Positions 7,967 through 14,882 of a stretch of DNA of 20,262 nucleotides are shown in pieces. A model generated the notes under the pieces. That model had not been told where the DNA came from. It ran no database searches and saw only the letters and a list, made by a program, of their open reading frames with translations. The number at the start of each line of letters is the position of its first letter. Position 1 is the first letter of the stretch. The stretch covers positions 1-20,262 of the forward strand of contig CAYPOD010000050.1 of the NCBI GenBank assembly GCA_964412375.1. Direction: 5' to 3'. This DNA comes from CADEDV01 sp964412375 (GTDB lineage Bacteria; Bacteroidota; Bacteroidia; Chitinophagales; Chitinophagaceae). The position numbers and the translations under genes were made by a program.

Positions 7967-8920
7967 ATGCTCAAAGAAATTCAATCATCCGGTAAAAAAG
8001 ATACCCGCAGCGGTTTTGGTGATGGCATTGTGGAAGCTGCCCGGAAAAATCCAAATGTAGTTGCATTAACTGCTGATTTGGCCGGCTCCCTAAAATTGCA
8101 GCAGTTCATGAAAGAATTTCCTGAACGTTTTATTCAGTGCGGTATTGCCGAAGCAAACATGATGGGCATTGCAGCAGGCATGACTATAGGCGGGAAAATT
8201 CCCTACACTACCACCTTTGCTAATTTCTCCACTGGCAGAGTGTATGACCAGATCAGGCAATCCATTGCATACAGCGGAAAAAATGTAAAGATCTGTGCTT
8301 CGCATGCAGGCATCACACTGGGAGAAGATGGCGCTACCCACCAGATACTCGAAGACATCGGCCTGATGAAAATGCTGCCAGGCATGACAGTGATCGTTCC
8401 CTGCGACTATACACAAACCAAGGCTGCAACCATGGCCATTGCTGAATATGAAGGACCGGTTTATTTACGTTTTGGCCGGCCGGCCTGGCCCATTTTTACA
8501 AAAGAAGAGGATTTTAAAATTGGTAAAGCACAGGTCTTCAGCGAAGGAACCGATGTAAGCATTTTTGCCTGCGGCCACCTGGTGTGGAATGCCATACAAG
8601 CAGGGGCTATCCTGCAGGAAAAAGGCATCAGCGTGGAAGTGATCAACATACACACCATAAAACCGCTGGATGAAGAAGCGGTGATCCGTTCATTGAAGAA
8701 AACCAAATGCGCTGTAACAGCCGAAGAACACAATATTATTGGCGGCCTCGGAGATGCCATAGCACAATGTGCAGCTAAAAATTTCCCGGTTCCCATTGAA
8801 TACGTTGGCACCAAAGATACTTTTGGAGAAAGCGGCACACCCAAAGACCTGATGAAGAAGTACGGATTGGATGTGCCGGATATAGTGGCAGCAGCTGAGA
8901 AAGTGATGAAACGGAAATAG
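7967..8920 (+). CDS. Transketolase, C-terminal (pyrimidine-binding plus C-terminal) subunit
   Basis: The 317-residue protein corresponds to the second half of a transketolase, as in bacteria that encode the enzyme as two polypeptides. The thiamine-diphosphate pyrimidine-binding domain covers about residues 12-180, with GIAEANMMGIAAGM (Glu62 matches the cofactor-activating glutamate) and ASHAGITLGEDGATHQ. The C-terminal domain runs from about residue 195 (ISVEVINIHTIKPLDE, TAEEHNIIGGLGDAIA, GTKDTFGESGTPKDL). The diphosphate-binding N-terminal half is not encoded here: upstream is galE, downstream a lipoprotein. It needs that partner to act in the non-oxidative pentose phosphate pathway. A free-standing 1-deoxyxylulose-5-phosphate synthase half is less likely because the sequence follows transketolase family wording throughout. 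Confidence 0.93.
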   Translation: MLKEIQSSGKKDTRSGFGDGIVEAARKNPNVVALTADLAGSLKLQQFMKEFPERFIQCGIAEANMMGIAAGMTIGGKIPYTTTFANFSTGRVYDQIRQSIAYSGKNVKICASHAGITLGEDGATHQILEDIGLMKMLPGMTVIVPCDYTQTKAATMAIAEYEGPVYLRFGRPAWPIFTKEEDFKIGKAQVFSEGTDVSIFACGHLVWNAIQAGAILQEKGISVEVINIHTIKPLDEEAVIRSLKKTKCAVTAEEHNIIGGLGDAIAQCAAKNFPVPIEYVGTKDTFGESGTPKDLMKKYGLDVPDIVAAAEKVMKRK

Positions 8921-8971
8921 TTTTCTTGCAGCATCTGCAGCTTGAAAAGGGTCTATAACTATTACCTGGTA

Positions 8972-9781
8972 ATGAAATGGACACTTTTCATATTTATCTT
9001 ATTCGTATCATCCTGCACCATCGAACGCAAGATATACTCAACACTCCCGGTCAACAACCCATCCTTGCAGGATAAGAATGATTTTTCGGCCACTGCAAGT
9101 GCCAGTGCTCCCGGGGCTTTTGATTTCAATGTGGGCTTTGCCCTCACCAACCGATTTGCTGTAATTGGCGGAACATATTTTCACCGCAACAAAGATCCCG
9201 AGTATGGACGAATGGGCGGAAGCCGGCAGAGTGCTGATCTGCTTTACCGGCATAGTGGAATAACAGCAGGCGCAGGATTTTTCTTTCCGGCCACCCGTCG
9301 CCGCAATGCAGATTATTTTTCATTTTACACTGGCATCAACAGAGGTGTGTTCAAACTGGATGAAGTGCTGACGGAATACGAAACTAATATTTCAAATCCT
9401 GTTTCCGTTGATACCAACTTTCTCAAAAGCTCTTTAAACAGGTATTTTTTGCAGGGAAGTTTCAATCATTACGGAAGAAACGGAGAATTATCATTTACCT
9501 CAAGACTTACATGGGCTGATTATACCAAAATAATTACAGATTATACCAACGACCAGCTTTATGATAACAGGCTACCTCCATATCAAGTTCCCAGAACCGG
9601 CCTTTACCTTGATATAGCTTTTGATGCACGGGTATATTTTTCACAACATTTGCCAGTGGGGCTCCTTTTCTTCTCACAACTTTCAATGAGAACAAACGAG
9701 GGTAGCCGCAATTATTTTTACTATCCTGGCCGGATAGGCGCCGGCCTCTTTCTTAGAACCCGGCCTGGACAAAAGAAATAA
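8972..9781 (+). CDS. Outer-membrane lipoprotein of unknown function
   Basis: The 269-residue protein has a short N-terminus, a hydrophobic stretch and a lipobox (FVSSC), placing the lipidated residue at Cys15. The mature part has many short alternating segments rich in Tyr, Phe, Gly and Arg (FDFNVGFALTNRFAVIGG, ITAGAGFFFPATR, LYLDIAFDARVYF, IGAGLFLRTRPG). This is suggestive of a beta-barrel-like or beta-sandwich outer-membrane fold. I do not recognise a named family. The ATG at 8972 is preferred over an in-frame TTG at 8942, since it places the signal sequence correctly. It follows the transketolase subunit by 51 bp on the same strand and may be co-transcribed with it; no functional link is evident. 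Confidence 0.8.
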   Translation: MKWTLFIFILFVSSCTIERKIYSTLPVNNPSLQDKNDFSATASASAPGAFDFNVGFALTNRFAVIGGTYFHRNKDPEYGRMGGSRQSADLLYRHSGITAGAGFFFPATRRRNADYFSFYTGINRGVFKLDEVLTEYETNISNPVSVDTNFLKSSLNRYFLQGSFNHYGRNGELSFTSRLTWADYTKIITDYTNDQLYDNRLPPYQVPRTGLYLDIAFDARVYFSQHLPVGLLFFSQLSMRTNEGSRNYFYYPGRIGAGLFLRTRPGQKK

Positions 9782-9857
9782 TACTTTCTCAAACAAACTT
9801 CCTTTTCTAATTTTAAACCCGTTAAACAAGATACGATTTCAATATTCTAAGCCCGCC

Positions 9858-10412
9858 ATGTCCCTGACGACCCTAAGCGATAGTGAACTATTGGTGCAGT
9901 TCCGTAACCCGGTTACGAAAGAGAAGGCCTATACCAGTATCATCCGCAAATACCAGGAAAAATTGTACTGGCACATCCGCCGCATGGTGGTGGACCATGA
10001 CGATGCCAATGATGTGCTACAGAATGTTTTGATTCGGGTTTGGAATGGCCTGGAAAACTTCAGGGAAGACAGCCAGCTTTACACCTGGCTTTACCGCATC
10101 GCCACCAATGAAAGCCTTACCTTCCTGGAACAGCAAAAAAGAAGATCGGCTGTCAGTTTAAGCGATGTTGAAAGCGGCCTGAGCAATAAAATTAAAGCAG
10201 ACAAGCATTTTGACCCCAACAGGCTGGAGTGGAAATTGCAGTTGGCCATACAACAACTGCCAGAGAAACAGAGAGTAGTGTTTAGTCTCCGATATTACGA
10301 AGAAATGCCATACGAAGAGATGAGCCGGGTGCTGGAAACCAGTGAAGGGGCCCTGAAAGCCAGCTATCATCATGCGGTCAAAAAAATAGAGGATTACATG
10401 CTCAATCATTAA
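9858..10412 (+). CDS. ECF-family RNA polymerase sigma factor
   Basis: The 184-residue protein has the usual ECF size and two-domain layout. Region 2 covers about residues 20-95, with the core-binding/-10 pattern DHDDANDVLQNVLIRVWNGL and TWLYRIATNESL. A linker of roughly 30 residues follows, then region 4 at about 125-178 with QLPEKQRVVFSLRYYEEM, a helix-turn-helix including YEEMSRVLETSEGALKASYHHA. It is first in a three-gene set with a one-TM putative anti-sigma protein 37 bp downstream and a secreted helical protein beyond it, an arrangement seen repeatedly in Bacteroidota. It presumably directs a cell-envelope response, but its target promoters are not visible here. Confidence 0.93.
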   Translation: MSLTTLSDSELLVQFRNPVTKEKAYTSIIRKYQEKLYWHIRRMVVDHDDANDVLQNVLIRVWNGLENFREDSQLYTWLYRIATNESLTFLEQQKRRSAVSLSDVESGLSNKIKADKHFDPNRLEWKLQLAIQQLPEKQRVVFSLRYYEEMPYEEMSRVLETSEGALKASYHHAVKKIEDYMLNH

Positions 10413-10449
10413 ACTTTGAGGGGCAGCATGTGTCTGAAATAACGTAAAA

Positions 10450-11220
10450 ATGATACAAAAAGACAACATATTACAGGAATTGAAGGAGTTAGAAAGCAGC
10501 CTCGCCAATAAGGCTGCCGAAAACTGCTACACTGTTCCTGCCGGTTATTTTGAAGATCTGGCAGGGCAGGTGCTTGCAAGAATAAAAGCTGAGCAGGCTG
10601 TTTCTGTTGATGAAGAATTGTCTTACCTGGCACCGGGACTTAGCCATATTTCCCGCAATATGCCCTTAATCGTTCCAACAGGTTATTTTGAAGGGCTGGA
10701 AAAAAGAATGATTGAAGCGGTTCGTGACAATAGTCATCAGTCTGCACAAGAAGAACTGGAGTCTTTATCTCCCTTGCTGGGTGGATTGAAGAAAGAAATG
10801 CCTTTCGGAGTACCGGAAGGATATTTTGATACCATTTCCGCACAACCGCTTTCAGCTGATAAAAAACCGGCAGCGAAAGTTGTTTCTTTGATCAACAAAA
10901 AATTAGTTCGTTATGCAGCGGCTGCGGCTGTTGTGCTTGTTGCAGGCACCATCGCAATATTCTCACTCAACAGGCCTTCAGCTTCTGAAAAAGAGATTTT
11001 TGCCAAAATGTCCCGTGAAGTAAATAAAATGAACGAGAACGAAAAAGATAATCTTGTTGACTTTTTGAACGCCGGTTTGAATGGTGAAGAAACGGCACAG
11101 GCCGGTGGCGATAAAACCAATGATTTCAGGAAATACCTGGAGGATGTGCCGGAAGAAGAGTTGAATGACTTTCGCAAACAAAATGAAGACCTGGTGGATT
11201 TTTTACTTGTAAGTGAATAA
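10450..11220 (+). CDS. Putative membrane-anchored anti-sigma-type protein with triplicated VPxGYF motif
   Basis: The 256-residue protein has one predicted transmembrane helix (about residues 155-173, AAAAAVVLVAGTIAIFSL), preceded by basic residues (NKKLVR), so the N-terminal 150 residues should be cytoplasmic. That part holds three imperfect repeats, each a Leu-rich helix (ELKELESSL, EELSYLAPGL, EELESLSPLL) followed by VPxGYF(E/D): VPAGYFEDL at 29-37, VPTGYFEGL at 75-83, VPEGYFDTI at 121-129. The period is exactly 46 residues. The periplasmic tail is highly acidic and Asn/Asp rich. It lies between an ECF sigma gene and a secreted sensor-like gene (3 bp between stop and next ATG), so an anti-sigma or sigma-regulating role is the likely reading. 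No zinc-finger anti-sigma motif is present, so the mechanism is unknown. Confidence 0.8.
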   Translation: MIQKDNILQELKELESSLANKAAENCYTVPAGYFEDLAGQVLARIKAEQAVSVDEELSYLAPGLSHISRNMPLIVPTGYFEGLEKRMIEAVRDNSHQSAQEELESLSPLLGGLKKEMPFGVPEGYFDTISAQPLSADKKPAAKVVSLINKKLVRYAAAAAVVLVAGTIAIFSLNRPSASEKEIFAKMSREVNKMNENEKDNLVDFLNAGLNGEETAQAGGDKTNDFRKYLEDVPEEELNDFRKQNEDLVDFLLVSE

Positions 11221-11223
11221 ACA

Positions 11224-11658
11224 ATGAAAAAATGGTTGCTCATATTATCCGTTTTCATGGTTGCAGGCTTTAGTGCCGTTGCCCAGGAAGAAGACAACCA
11301 ACCCGACAGGGAAATAGGCGGCAAACTGATGCAGCGGATGCAGGAATACATCCAATCCCGGCTTCGTCTTTCCAAAAAAGAGACAGAGAAATTTAGTCCC
11401 GTTTTTATCCGATACTACCGTGATTTTGCCCGGACACACCATGAAAACAGGGCTGACAGGCTCAAGTTGCAGAAAGAGATCATTGACCTGCGCATCCGCT
11501 ACCGTGATGAGTTCCGGCAGGTGATCGAAGAACAAAAGGCCAACCGGGTTTTCCAGGTGGAAGATGAATTCCGAAAGAAAGCCGTAGAAATGATCCGGGA
11601 AAACCGGCGAGACCGGCTTGAAAAAGCCCCCACCCGTACTAACAAAGCAGTTTTATAA
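11224..11658 (+). CDS. Small secreted helical protein, sensor-like partner of an ECF sigma module
   Basis: The 144-residue protein has a clear signal peptide (about 1-20, ending AVAQ), then an acidic stretch and a long charged helical region. Repeated patterns such as LRLSKKETEKFSPVFIRYYRDF and RDEFRQVIEEQKANRVFQVEDEF suggest a periplasmic alpha-helical hairpin reminiscent of the Spy/CpxP or periplasmic metal-sensor type. Proteins of this sort are often annotated as sensors of ECF-type sigma factors in Bacteroidota. The gene begins 3 bp after the stop of the putative anti-sigma gene, so they are co-transcribed, and it is the last gene before a hairpin terminator at 11698-11726. The ligand and any direct contact with the anti-sigma tail are unknown. 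Confidence 0.8.
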   Translation: MKKWLLILSVFMVAGFSAVAQEEDNQPDREIGGKLMQRMQEYIQSRLRLSKKETEKFSPVFIRYYRDFARTHHENRADRLKLQKEIIDLRIRYRDEFRQVIEEQKANRVFQVEDEFRKKAVEMIRENRRDRLEKAPTRTNKAVL

Positions 11659-11697
11659 GATTCAAAATTTACCTTGGTGTTTTTCATAGGTTAGCAA

Positions 11698-11726
11698 GGG
11701 CCGGCTCTTTTAAGGGCGGGCCTTAT
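11698..11726 (+). terminator. Intrinsic terminator of the ECF sigma three-gene operon
   Basis: The stem pairs GGCC (11699-11702) with GGCC (11719-11722) and GCTC (11704-11707) with GGGC (11714-11717), with a single G-G mismatch at 11703/11718 and loop 11708-11713. A T-rich stretch (TTATTTAT) follows on the plus strand. It lies 40 bp past the last gene and immediately before the 3' end of the convergent amidohydrolase gene. Confidence 0.65.
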
Positions 11727-12872
11727 TTATAGCAGTCTGTTTACTTTCACTAAGTTTTCATCAAGCAGCAGCACACCGGGCTGCTTTCCTTTTTCAAAAC
11801 TGCCCAGCATCTTATCCATTTGCAAGGCTCTTGCCCCGTTCAGCGTAGCCCATTGCAACAAGCTTGTTATTGTCAGTTGTGGGAAATTTTCCTGCAACAG
11901 TTTCATTTCTGCCAGTATGCTTAATTGGTGATTGGAAGCAAGACTGTCGGTACCTAAAACAAGGGAACAACCTTGTTGATATAAAAAATTGACATCTGGT
12001 AGTTGCTTGTCAATGTACAGGTTGGCTGAAGGGCAAATACACCAGTGAATGTTTATGTTGCTGTTTTCAGCAAATAAAACATCTTCTTTTGGTGTGTGTA
12101 CATTATGCACCAGGACGACGGACTGCTGGGGCAAAAACTCAGGCAGGTATGTCTGCAGGCTGCTTTTTCCCGAGGGATGAAAGAAGGAAACATCTATTTT
12201 CATTTTTTCATACAGTTGCGCAAACTCACCTTCTTTTCTTATAAACCAATCATTTTCTGCAGCTGTTTCCTGGTTATGTATCGTAAGCAACTGGTTACCG
12301 GGATAATGAATAATCTTTTTCCATAACCCTTCCGACACCGAATAACGAGCATGTGGCACCAGGGAATTTTGCCGGAAATAGCGGGCATATTCCTGGAATA
12401 AATGTTCACTTCGGCCAAACCTCAGCTCCGCTATCTGCGGATGAAAGCCGCTGACCTCAATAAAGTTGTGATATTGTATCCTGCCTTTTTTCTTTTGCGG
12501 AATAGTTAGCTCATTGTTACAAATATCTCCTACCGCTACAATACCATTTTGCAACATCTCGTCTTCTGCCTGAACAATAGCGTCAAGTATTTCATCTTCC
12601 GTAACATGTCTTTCAGATACCACTTTCCATACAAATTCTATCAACCCTGTTTTTTCCGGTATATATCCTTTCATATGGCTCAATTCGAGATGGCAATGGC
12701 AATTGATAAACCCTGGTGAAAGAATGCTTTTTACCACCTGTATATCACCACCAGCGTCTCTTTCATCTATGATCTCTTCAATTGTTCCGTCATCATGTGT
12801 GATTAATACTGCTTCCTGCCGCATTGTTAATCCGTCAAACAATTGATCCGCCTTGAATTTCCGGTAGCCCAT
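11727..12872 (-). CDS. Amidohydrolase-superfamily metal-dependent deaminase/hydrolase
   Basis: Counted from the chosen ATG the protein has 381 residues. The metal-site motifs of the cytosine-deaminase/chlorohydrolase-like branch are visible in order: HCHLE (His59, His61), LTIHNQET (His199, Glu202), VHNVH (His256, His259) and GTDSLASN (Asp309). The N-terminal strand segment (residues 1-50) and C-terminal segment (about 340-380, GSFEKGKQPGVLLL) form the usual composite sandwich around the TIM barrel. The substrate is not evident. Some Bacteroidota homologues act on aminodeoxyfutalosine in menaquinone synthesis, but no other men or mqn gene is here. An in-frame ATG at 12911 would add 13 residues, but it would leave almost no leader after the promoter-like CAACTTTG at 12922-12929, and MGYRKFKAD looks like the natural N-terminus. 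Confidence 0.85.
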   Translation of the reverse strand: MGYRKFKADQLFDGLTMRQEAVLITHDDGTIEEIIDERDAGGDIQVVKSILSPGFINCHCHLELSHMKGYIPEKTGLIEFVWKVVSERHVTEDEILDAIVQAEDEMLQNGIVAVGDICNNELTIPQKKKGRIQYHNFIEVSGFHPQIAELRFGRSEHLFQEYARYFRQNSLVPHARYSVSEGLWKKIIHYPGNQLLTIHNQETAAENDWFIRKEGEFAQLYEKMKIDVSFFHPSGKSSLQTYLPEFLPQQSVVLVHNVHTPKEDVLFAENSNINIHWCICPSANLYIDKQLPDVNFLYQQGCSLVLGTDSLASNHQLSILAEMKLLQENFPQLTITSLLQWATLNGARALQMDKMLGSFEKGKQPGVLLLDENLVKVNRLL

Positions 12873-12921
12873 GCCTGTAAAATTCGGGAAAACTCGCTGC
12901 ACCGCATTCACCCACCCTGAG

Positions 12922-12929
12922 CAAAGTTG
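12922..12929 (-). promoter_or_regulatory. Putative -7 promoter element of the amidohydrolase gene
   Basis: Read on the minus strand this is CAACTTTG, a 7/8 match to TAnnTTTG. It lies 49 bp before the preferred ATG at 12872 but only 10 bp before the alternative ATG at 12911, which supports the shorter protein. Confidence 0.4.
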
Positions 12930-12957
12930 AAGAGCCTCTACTCTCCACTCAAATCGC

Positions 12958-12965
12958 TAATTTTG
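12958..12965 (+). promoter_or_regulatory. -7 promoter element of prfA
   Basis: TAATTTTG is an exact match to the Bacteroidota consensus TAnnTTTG, 40 bp before the prfA ATG, in the divergent gap with the amidohydrolase gene. Confidence 0.6.
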
Positions 12966-13005
12966 CCGCCTTGTTTTGATAGGTGAACAAATTTCCTGAT
13001 TCATT

Positions 13006-14070
13006 ATGCTTGATAGATTAGAAGCGATAAAAGCCCGTTTTGACCAGTTGGGAGTTGCTCTCACCAACCCCGAGATCGTAGGCAACAATAAAAGATTCGC
13101 AGAAACCAGCAAAGAATACCGCAGCCTGGAAAAGATCGTTACTGCCTACCAGGAATACAGGAAACTGCTGGATGATTTAGCCTTTTACAAAGAAGCCCTG
13201 AATGGTGATGATGAGGAAATAAGAGAACTGGCCAAATCAGAAGTGCCCGAACTGGAAGAGAAAAAAGAAAAATCGGAAGCACATATCAGGCAGTTGCTTA
13301 TTCCCAAAGACCCACAGGATGAAAAGGATGCTATTCTTGAGATCAGGGCGGGAACCGGCGGTGATGAAGCCAGTTTGTTTGCTGGCGATCTGCTGCGGAT
13401 GTATATCAGGTATTGCGAAAGAAGAGGCTGGAAAACCGCTATTTTAAGCGAAAGTGAAGGAACGGTTGGCGGTTTTAAGGAAGTGCAATTAGAAGTGACG
13501 GGTGATGACGTATATGGTACATTGAAATTTGAAAGCGGGGTTCACCGGGTGCAACGGGTGCCGGCCACAGAGGGCTCGGGAAGGGTGCACACTTCAGCGG
13601 CCACTGTGGCAGTGATGCCGGAAGCAGAAGAAGTGGACTTTGAATTAAATCCTGCCGATGTGAAAATGGAAACAGCCCGAAGCGGTGGCGCAGGTGGTCA
13701 GAACGTTAACAAGGTGGAAACTAAAGTGATGCTGACCCATATTCCCACCGGCACTGTAGTGGTTTGCCAAACGGAACGTTCACAACTCGGCAACCGGGAG
13801 AAAGCCATGCAGATGCTCCGGACCAAACTATATGAGGAACAGGTCAGAAAACAGGAAGAGGAAATAGCCCGCCACCGCAAAAGTCTGGTCAGTACCGGCG
13901 ACCGCAGCGCCAAGATCAGGACCTATAATTTTCCCCAGGGAAGGATCACTGACCACCGCATCGGGATGACACTTTATAACCTGGAAGATGTGCTGAACGG
14001 CAATATCCAGGAATTGATCGAAGCCCTGCAATTTGCCGAAAATTCTGAAAAACTAGCCCGTCAACATTAA
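13006..14070 (+). CDS. prfA: Peptide chain release factor 1
   Basis: The 354-residue cytoplasmic protein is close to the usual RF1 length (about 360). It recognises UAA and UAG and triggers peptide release. The universal GGQ motif is at residues 230-232 within SGGAGGQNVNKVETKV. The codon-recognition tripeptide is PAT at 186-188 (HRVQRVPATEGSGRVHTSA), as in RF1 and unlike the SPF of RF2. The N-terminal coiled region (about 1-100), the domain-2 core (GTGGDEASLFAGDLLRMY) and the C-terminal helix are all present, with no internal frameshift of the RF2 type. It has its own promoter and is not linked to a methyltransferase gene (prmC) in this window. Confidence 0.98.
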   Translation: MLDRLEAIKARFDQLGVALTNPEIVGNNKRFAETSKEYRSLEKIVTAYQEYRKLLDDLAFYKEALNGDDEEIRELAKSEVPELEEKKEKSEAHIRQLLIPKDPQDEKDAILEIRAGTGGDEASLFAGDLLRMYIRYCERRGWKTAILSESEGTVGGFKEVQLEVTGDDVYGTLKFESGVHRVQRVPATEGSGRVHTSAATVAVMPEAEEVDFELNPADVKMETARSGGAGGQNVNKVETKVMLTHIPTGTVVVCQTERSQLGNREKAMQMLRTKLYEEQVRKQEEEIARHRKSLVSTGDRSAKIRTYNFPQGRITDHRIGMTLYNLEDVLNGNIQELIEALQFAENSEKLARQH

Positions 14071-14100
14071 GTTCTGATTAGAAACGAATGTTTTGTTTTT
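14063..14100 (+). terminator. Weak terminator-like hairpin at the end of prfA
   Basis: The outer stem AACATT (14063-14068) pairs with AATGTT (14087-14092), and an inner stem TTCT (14072-14075) pairs with AGAA (14080-14083). A T-rich stretch (TTGTTTTT) follows. The stem is AT-rich with an internal loop, so strength is doubtful, but the position right at the stop codon fits a terminator. Confidence 0.4.
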
Positions 14101-14292
14101 AACTGCCGTCTTACCTTTTATGCTACCGGTTTTTGGTCTGATTTATGCCGTGTTGCTTTCAGAATATAAGATAAAAAAGGTTCTTTGTCAGGTATCTGTC
14201 ACGGGTTAATGAAGGTTTTTATCATAACTGTATTCATTTCGGGTTATGAAAATCTATTCGCTGAAATCGGGGTTCTTACAAGTAGAAATACT
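14093..14292. other. Non-coding stretch between prfA and the small RNA candidate
   Basis: No credible reading frame is present in either strand. It is AT-rich and holds the GTCA pair at 14185-14203. A few other TAA and TTA trimers are present but not in 11-bp phase. Confidence 0.6.
14185..14203 (+). promoter_or_regulatory. Pair of GTCA repeats 11 bp apart resembling a single Pho box
   Basis: GTCA occurs at 14187-14190 and 14198-14201, exactly 11 bp apart. The 18-bp span 14186-14203 matches the E. coli Pho box pattern (CTGTCAT, A/T-rich, CTGTCA) at 15 of 18 positions. It lies in a non-coding stretch about 150 bp upstream of the candidate small RNA promoter, with no obvious -7 box close by, so its target is unclear. 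Confidence 0.35.
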
Positions 14293-14325
14293 CATAACAA
14301 CCTTTTAAACTTTCATTAACAGCAG
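14293..14325 (+). promoter_or_regulatory. Three 11-bp-phased TAA units upstream of the small RNA candidate (Pho-like)
   Basis: TAAC at 14295, TAAA at 14306 and TAAC at 14317 follow one another at exactly 11 bp on the plus strand. They have the same core and orientation relative to transcription as the arrays before the TonB receptor and the porin. The next position in phase (14328) reads GTTA, so the array is three clear units. The -7 box of the small RNA begins 27 bp after the third unit. AT-rich chance phasing cannot be excluded for only three units. Confidence 0.45.
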
Positions 14326-14343
14326 TTGTTACACTAATGGCAG

Positions 14344-14351
14344 TAATTTTG
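14344..14351 (+). promoter_or_regulatory. -7 promoter element of the small RNA candidate
   Basis: TAATTTTG exactly matches TAnnTTTG. No open reading frame starts downstream on this strand; instead an intrinsic terminator follows about 90 nt later. Transcription would begin near 14356-14358. Confidence 0.55.
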
Positions 14352-14356
14352 CGTTA

Positions 14357-14450
14357 TACTATAACAGATCTTATTATAAAAGCAGTCAATTTTCTCATAA
14401 GCAGTTAGTTTTGGTTGCGACCCCTGTTTCTACAGGGGTCTATTTTTTTA
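14357..14450 (+). ncRNA. Candidate small RNA of about 90-95 nt
   Basis: A promoter-terminator pair brackets this non-coding stretch: an exact TAnnTTTG box at 14344-14351 and a strong terminator at 14419-14450. Between them a second stem can form: GCAGTCAA (14382-14389) pairs with TTGGTTGC (14411-14418) over eight base pairs including two G-U pairs. It directly abuts the terminator stem, giving the stem-stem-U-tail shape common in bacterial small RNAs. The 5' part is AT-rich and apparently unstructured. No ATG occurs inside. The 3' end overlaps the stop codon of the convergent vanZ-like gene. Start and end are estimates; expression is not proven and the target is unknown. It is unlike a tRNA, and shorter than typical 6S or tmRNA. 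Confidence 0.5.
14419..14450 (+). terminator. Strong intrinsic terminator of the small RNA candidate
   Basis: A perfect eight-base-pair stem GACCCCTG (14419-14426) / CAGGGGTC (14433-14440), with a six-base loop, is followed by TATTTTTTTA. On the minus strand no T-run follows the hairpin, so it works for plus-strand transcripts. The nearest plus-strand gene, prfA, ends 350 bp away behind its own hairpin. Confidence 0.8.
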
Positions 14451-14829
14451 TATACCTCCTGTAGCTATAGCCAAAACCCAGTAAACAGCCTGCAACATCA
14501 GCATATATATCACCGGTGTCAAACGATCGGTTGCTCACCAGGTTTTCCTGCACATATTCCATGGCAATCCCGTAACCGCAAAAAAACAATGTTACTAACA
14601 GAAATAATATCAGCATTTTTTTAGCATGCTGCATCAGCCAAAAAACAACCCTGCACCACAAAAAAACCATGATGGCAAAAAGTCCCAGGTGCACCCATTT
14701 GTCAAAAGCAATTTTATCGAGCCAGTTTTCCTTTGGAAAAGAAGAGCCGGGTAATGTCAGTAAAAGAGTGGTGATGACCAGCCAGGAAACAGAAAAGACA
14801 AGCGGATGCTTATAAAATGCAGGTTTCAA
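14440..14829 (-). CDS. VanZ-like family membrane protein
   Basis: The 129-residue protein has four hydrophobic segments (about residues 11-27, 43-62, 68-88 and 107-122). The VanZ-family motifs are in order: DKWVHLGLFAIM, YGIAMEYVQ and RSFDTGDIYADVAGCLLG. The family is named after a teicoplanin-resistance factor, but most members, including short Bacteroidota ones, have unknown envelope roles. The reading frame begins with TTG (complement of 14827-14829); no in-frame ATG lies near, and a -7-like TATCATTG (minus strand, 14848-14841) sits 12 bp before it. The stop codon overlaps the terminator of the convergent small RNA candidate. In other Bacteroidota a VanZ-like gene often directly follows gcvH; here the sigma/anti-sigma pair separates them. 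Confidence 0.85.
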   Translation of the reverse strand: MKPAFYKHPLVFSVSWLVITTLLLTLPGSSFPKENWLDKIAFDKWVHLGLFAIMVFLWCRVVFWLMQHAKKMLILFLLVTLFFCGYGIAMEYVQENLVSNRSFDTGDIYADVAGCLLGFGYSYRRYIKK

Positions 14830-14882
14830 TGTTTTTTTTGCAATGATAAGTCAAGTTTACAGAGCAACGATTACTAAATACT

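Noticed and set aside
8461..8934. Open frame of 157 codons opposite the transketolase subunit
   Set aside because: Antisense shadow of a strongly conserved gene; Ser/Pro-rich with no signal or domain pattern.
14415..14624. Open frame on the plus strand running through the small RNA terminator into the vanZ-like gene
   Set aside because: It would start at TTG within the terminator region and lies antisense to the VanZ-like motifs; no support as a protein.
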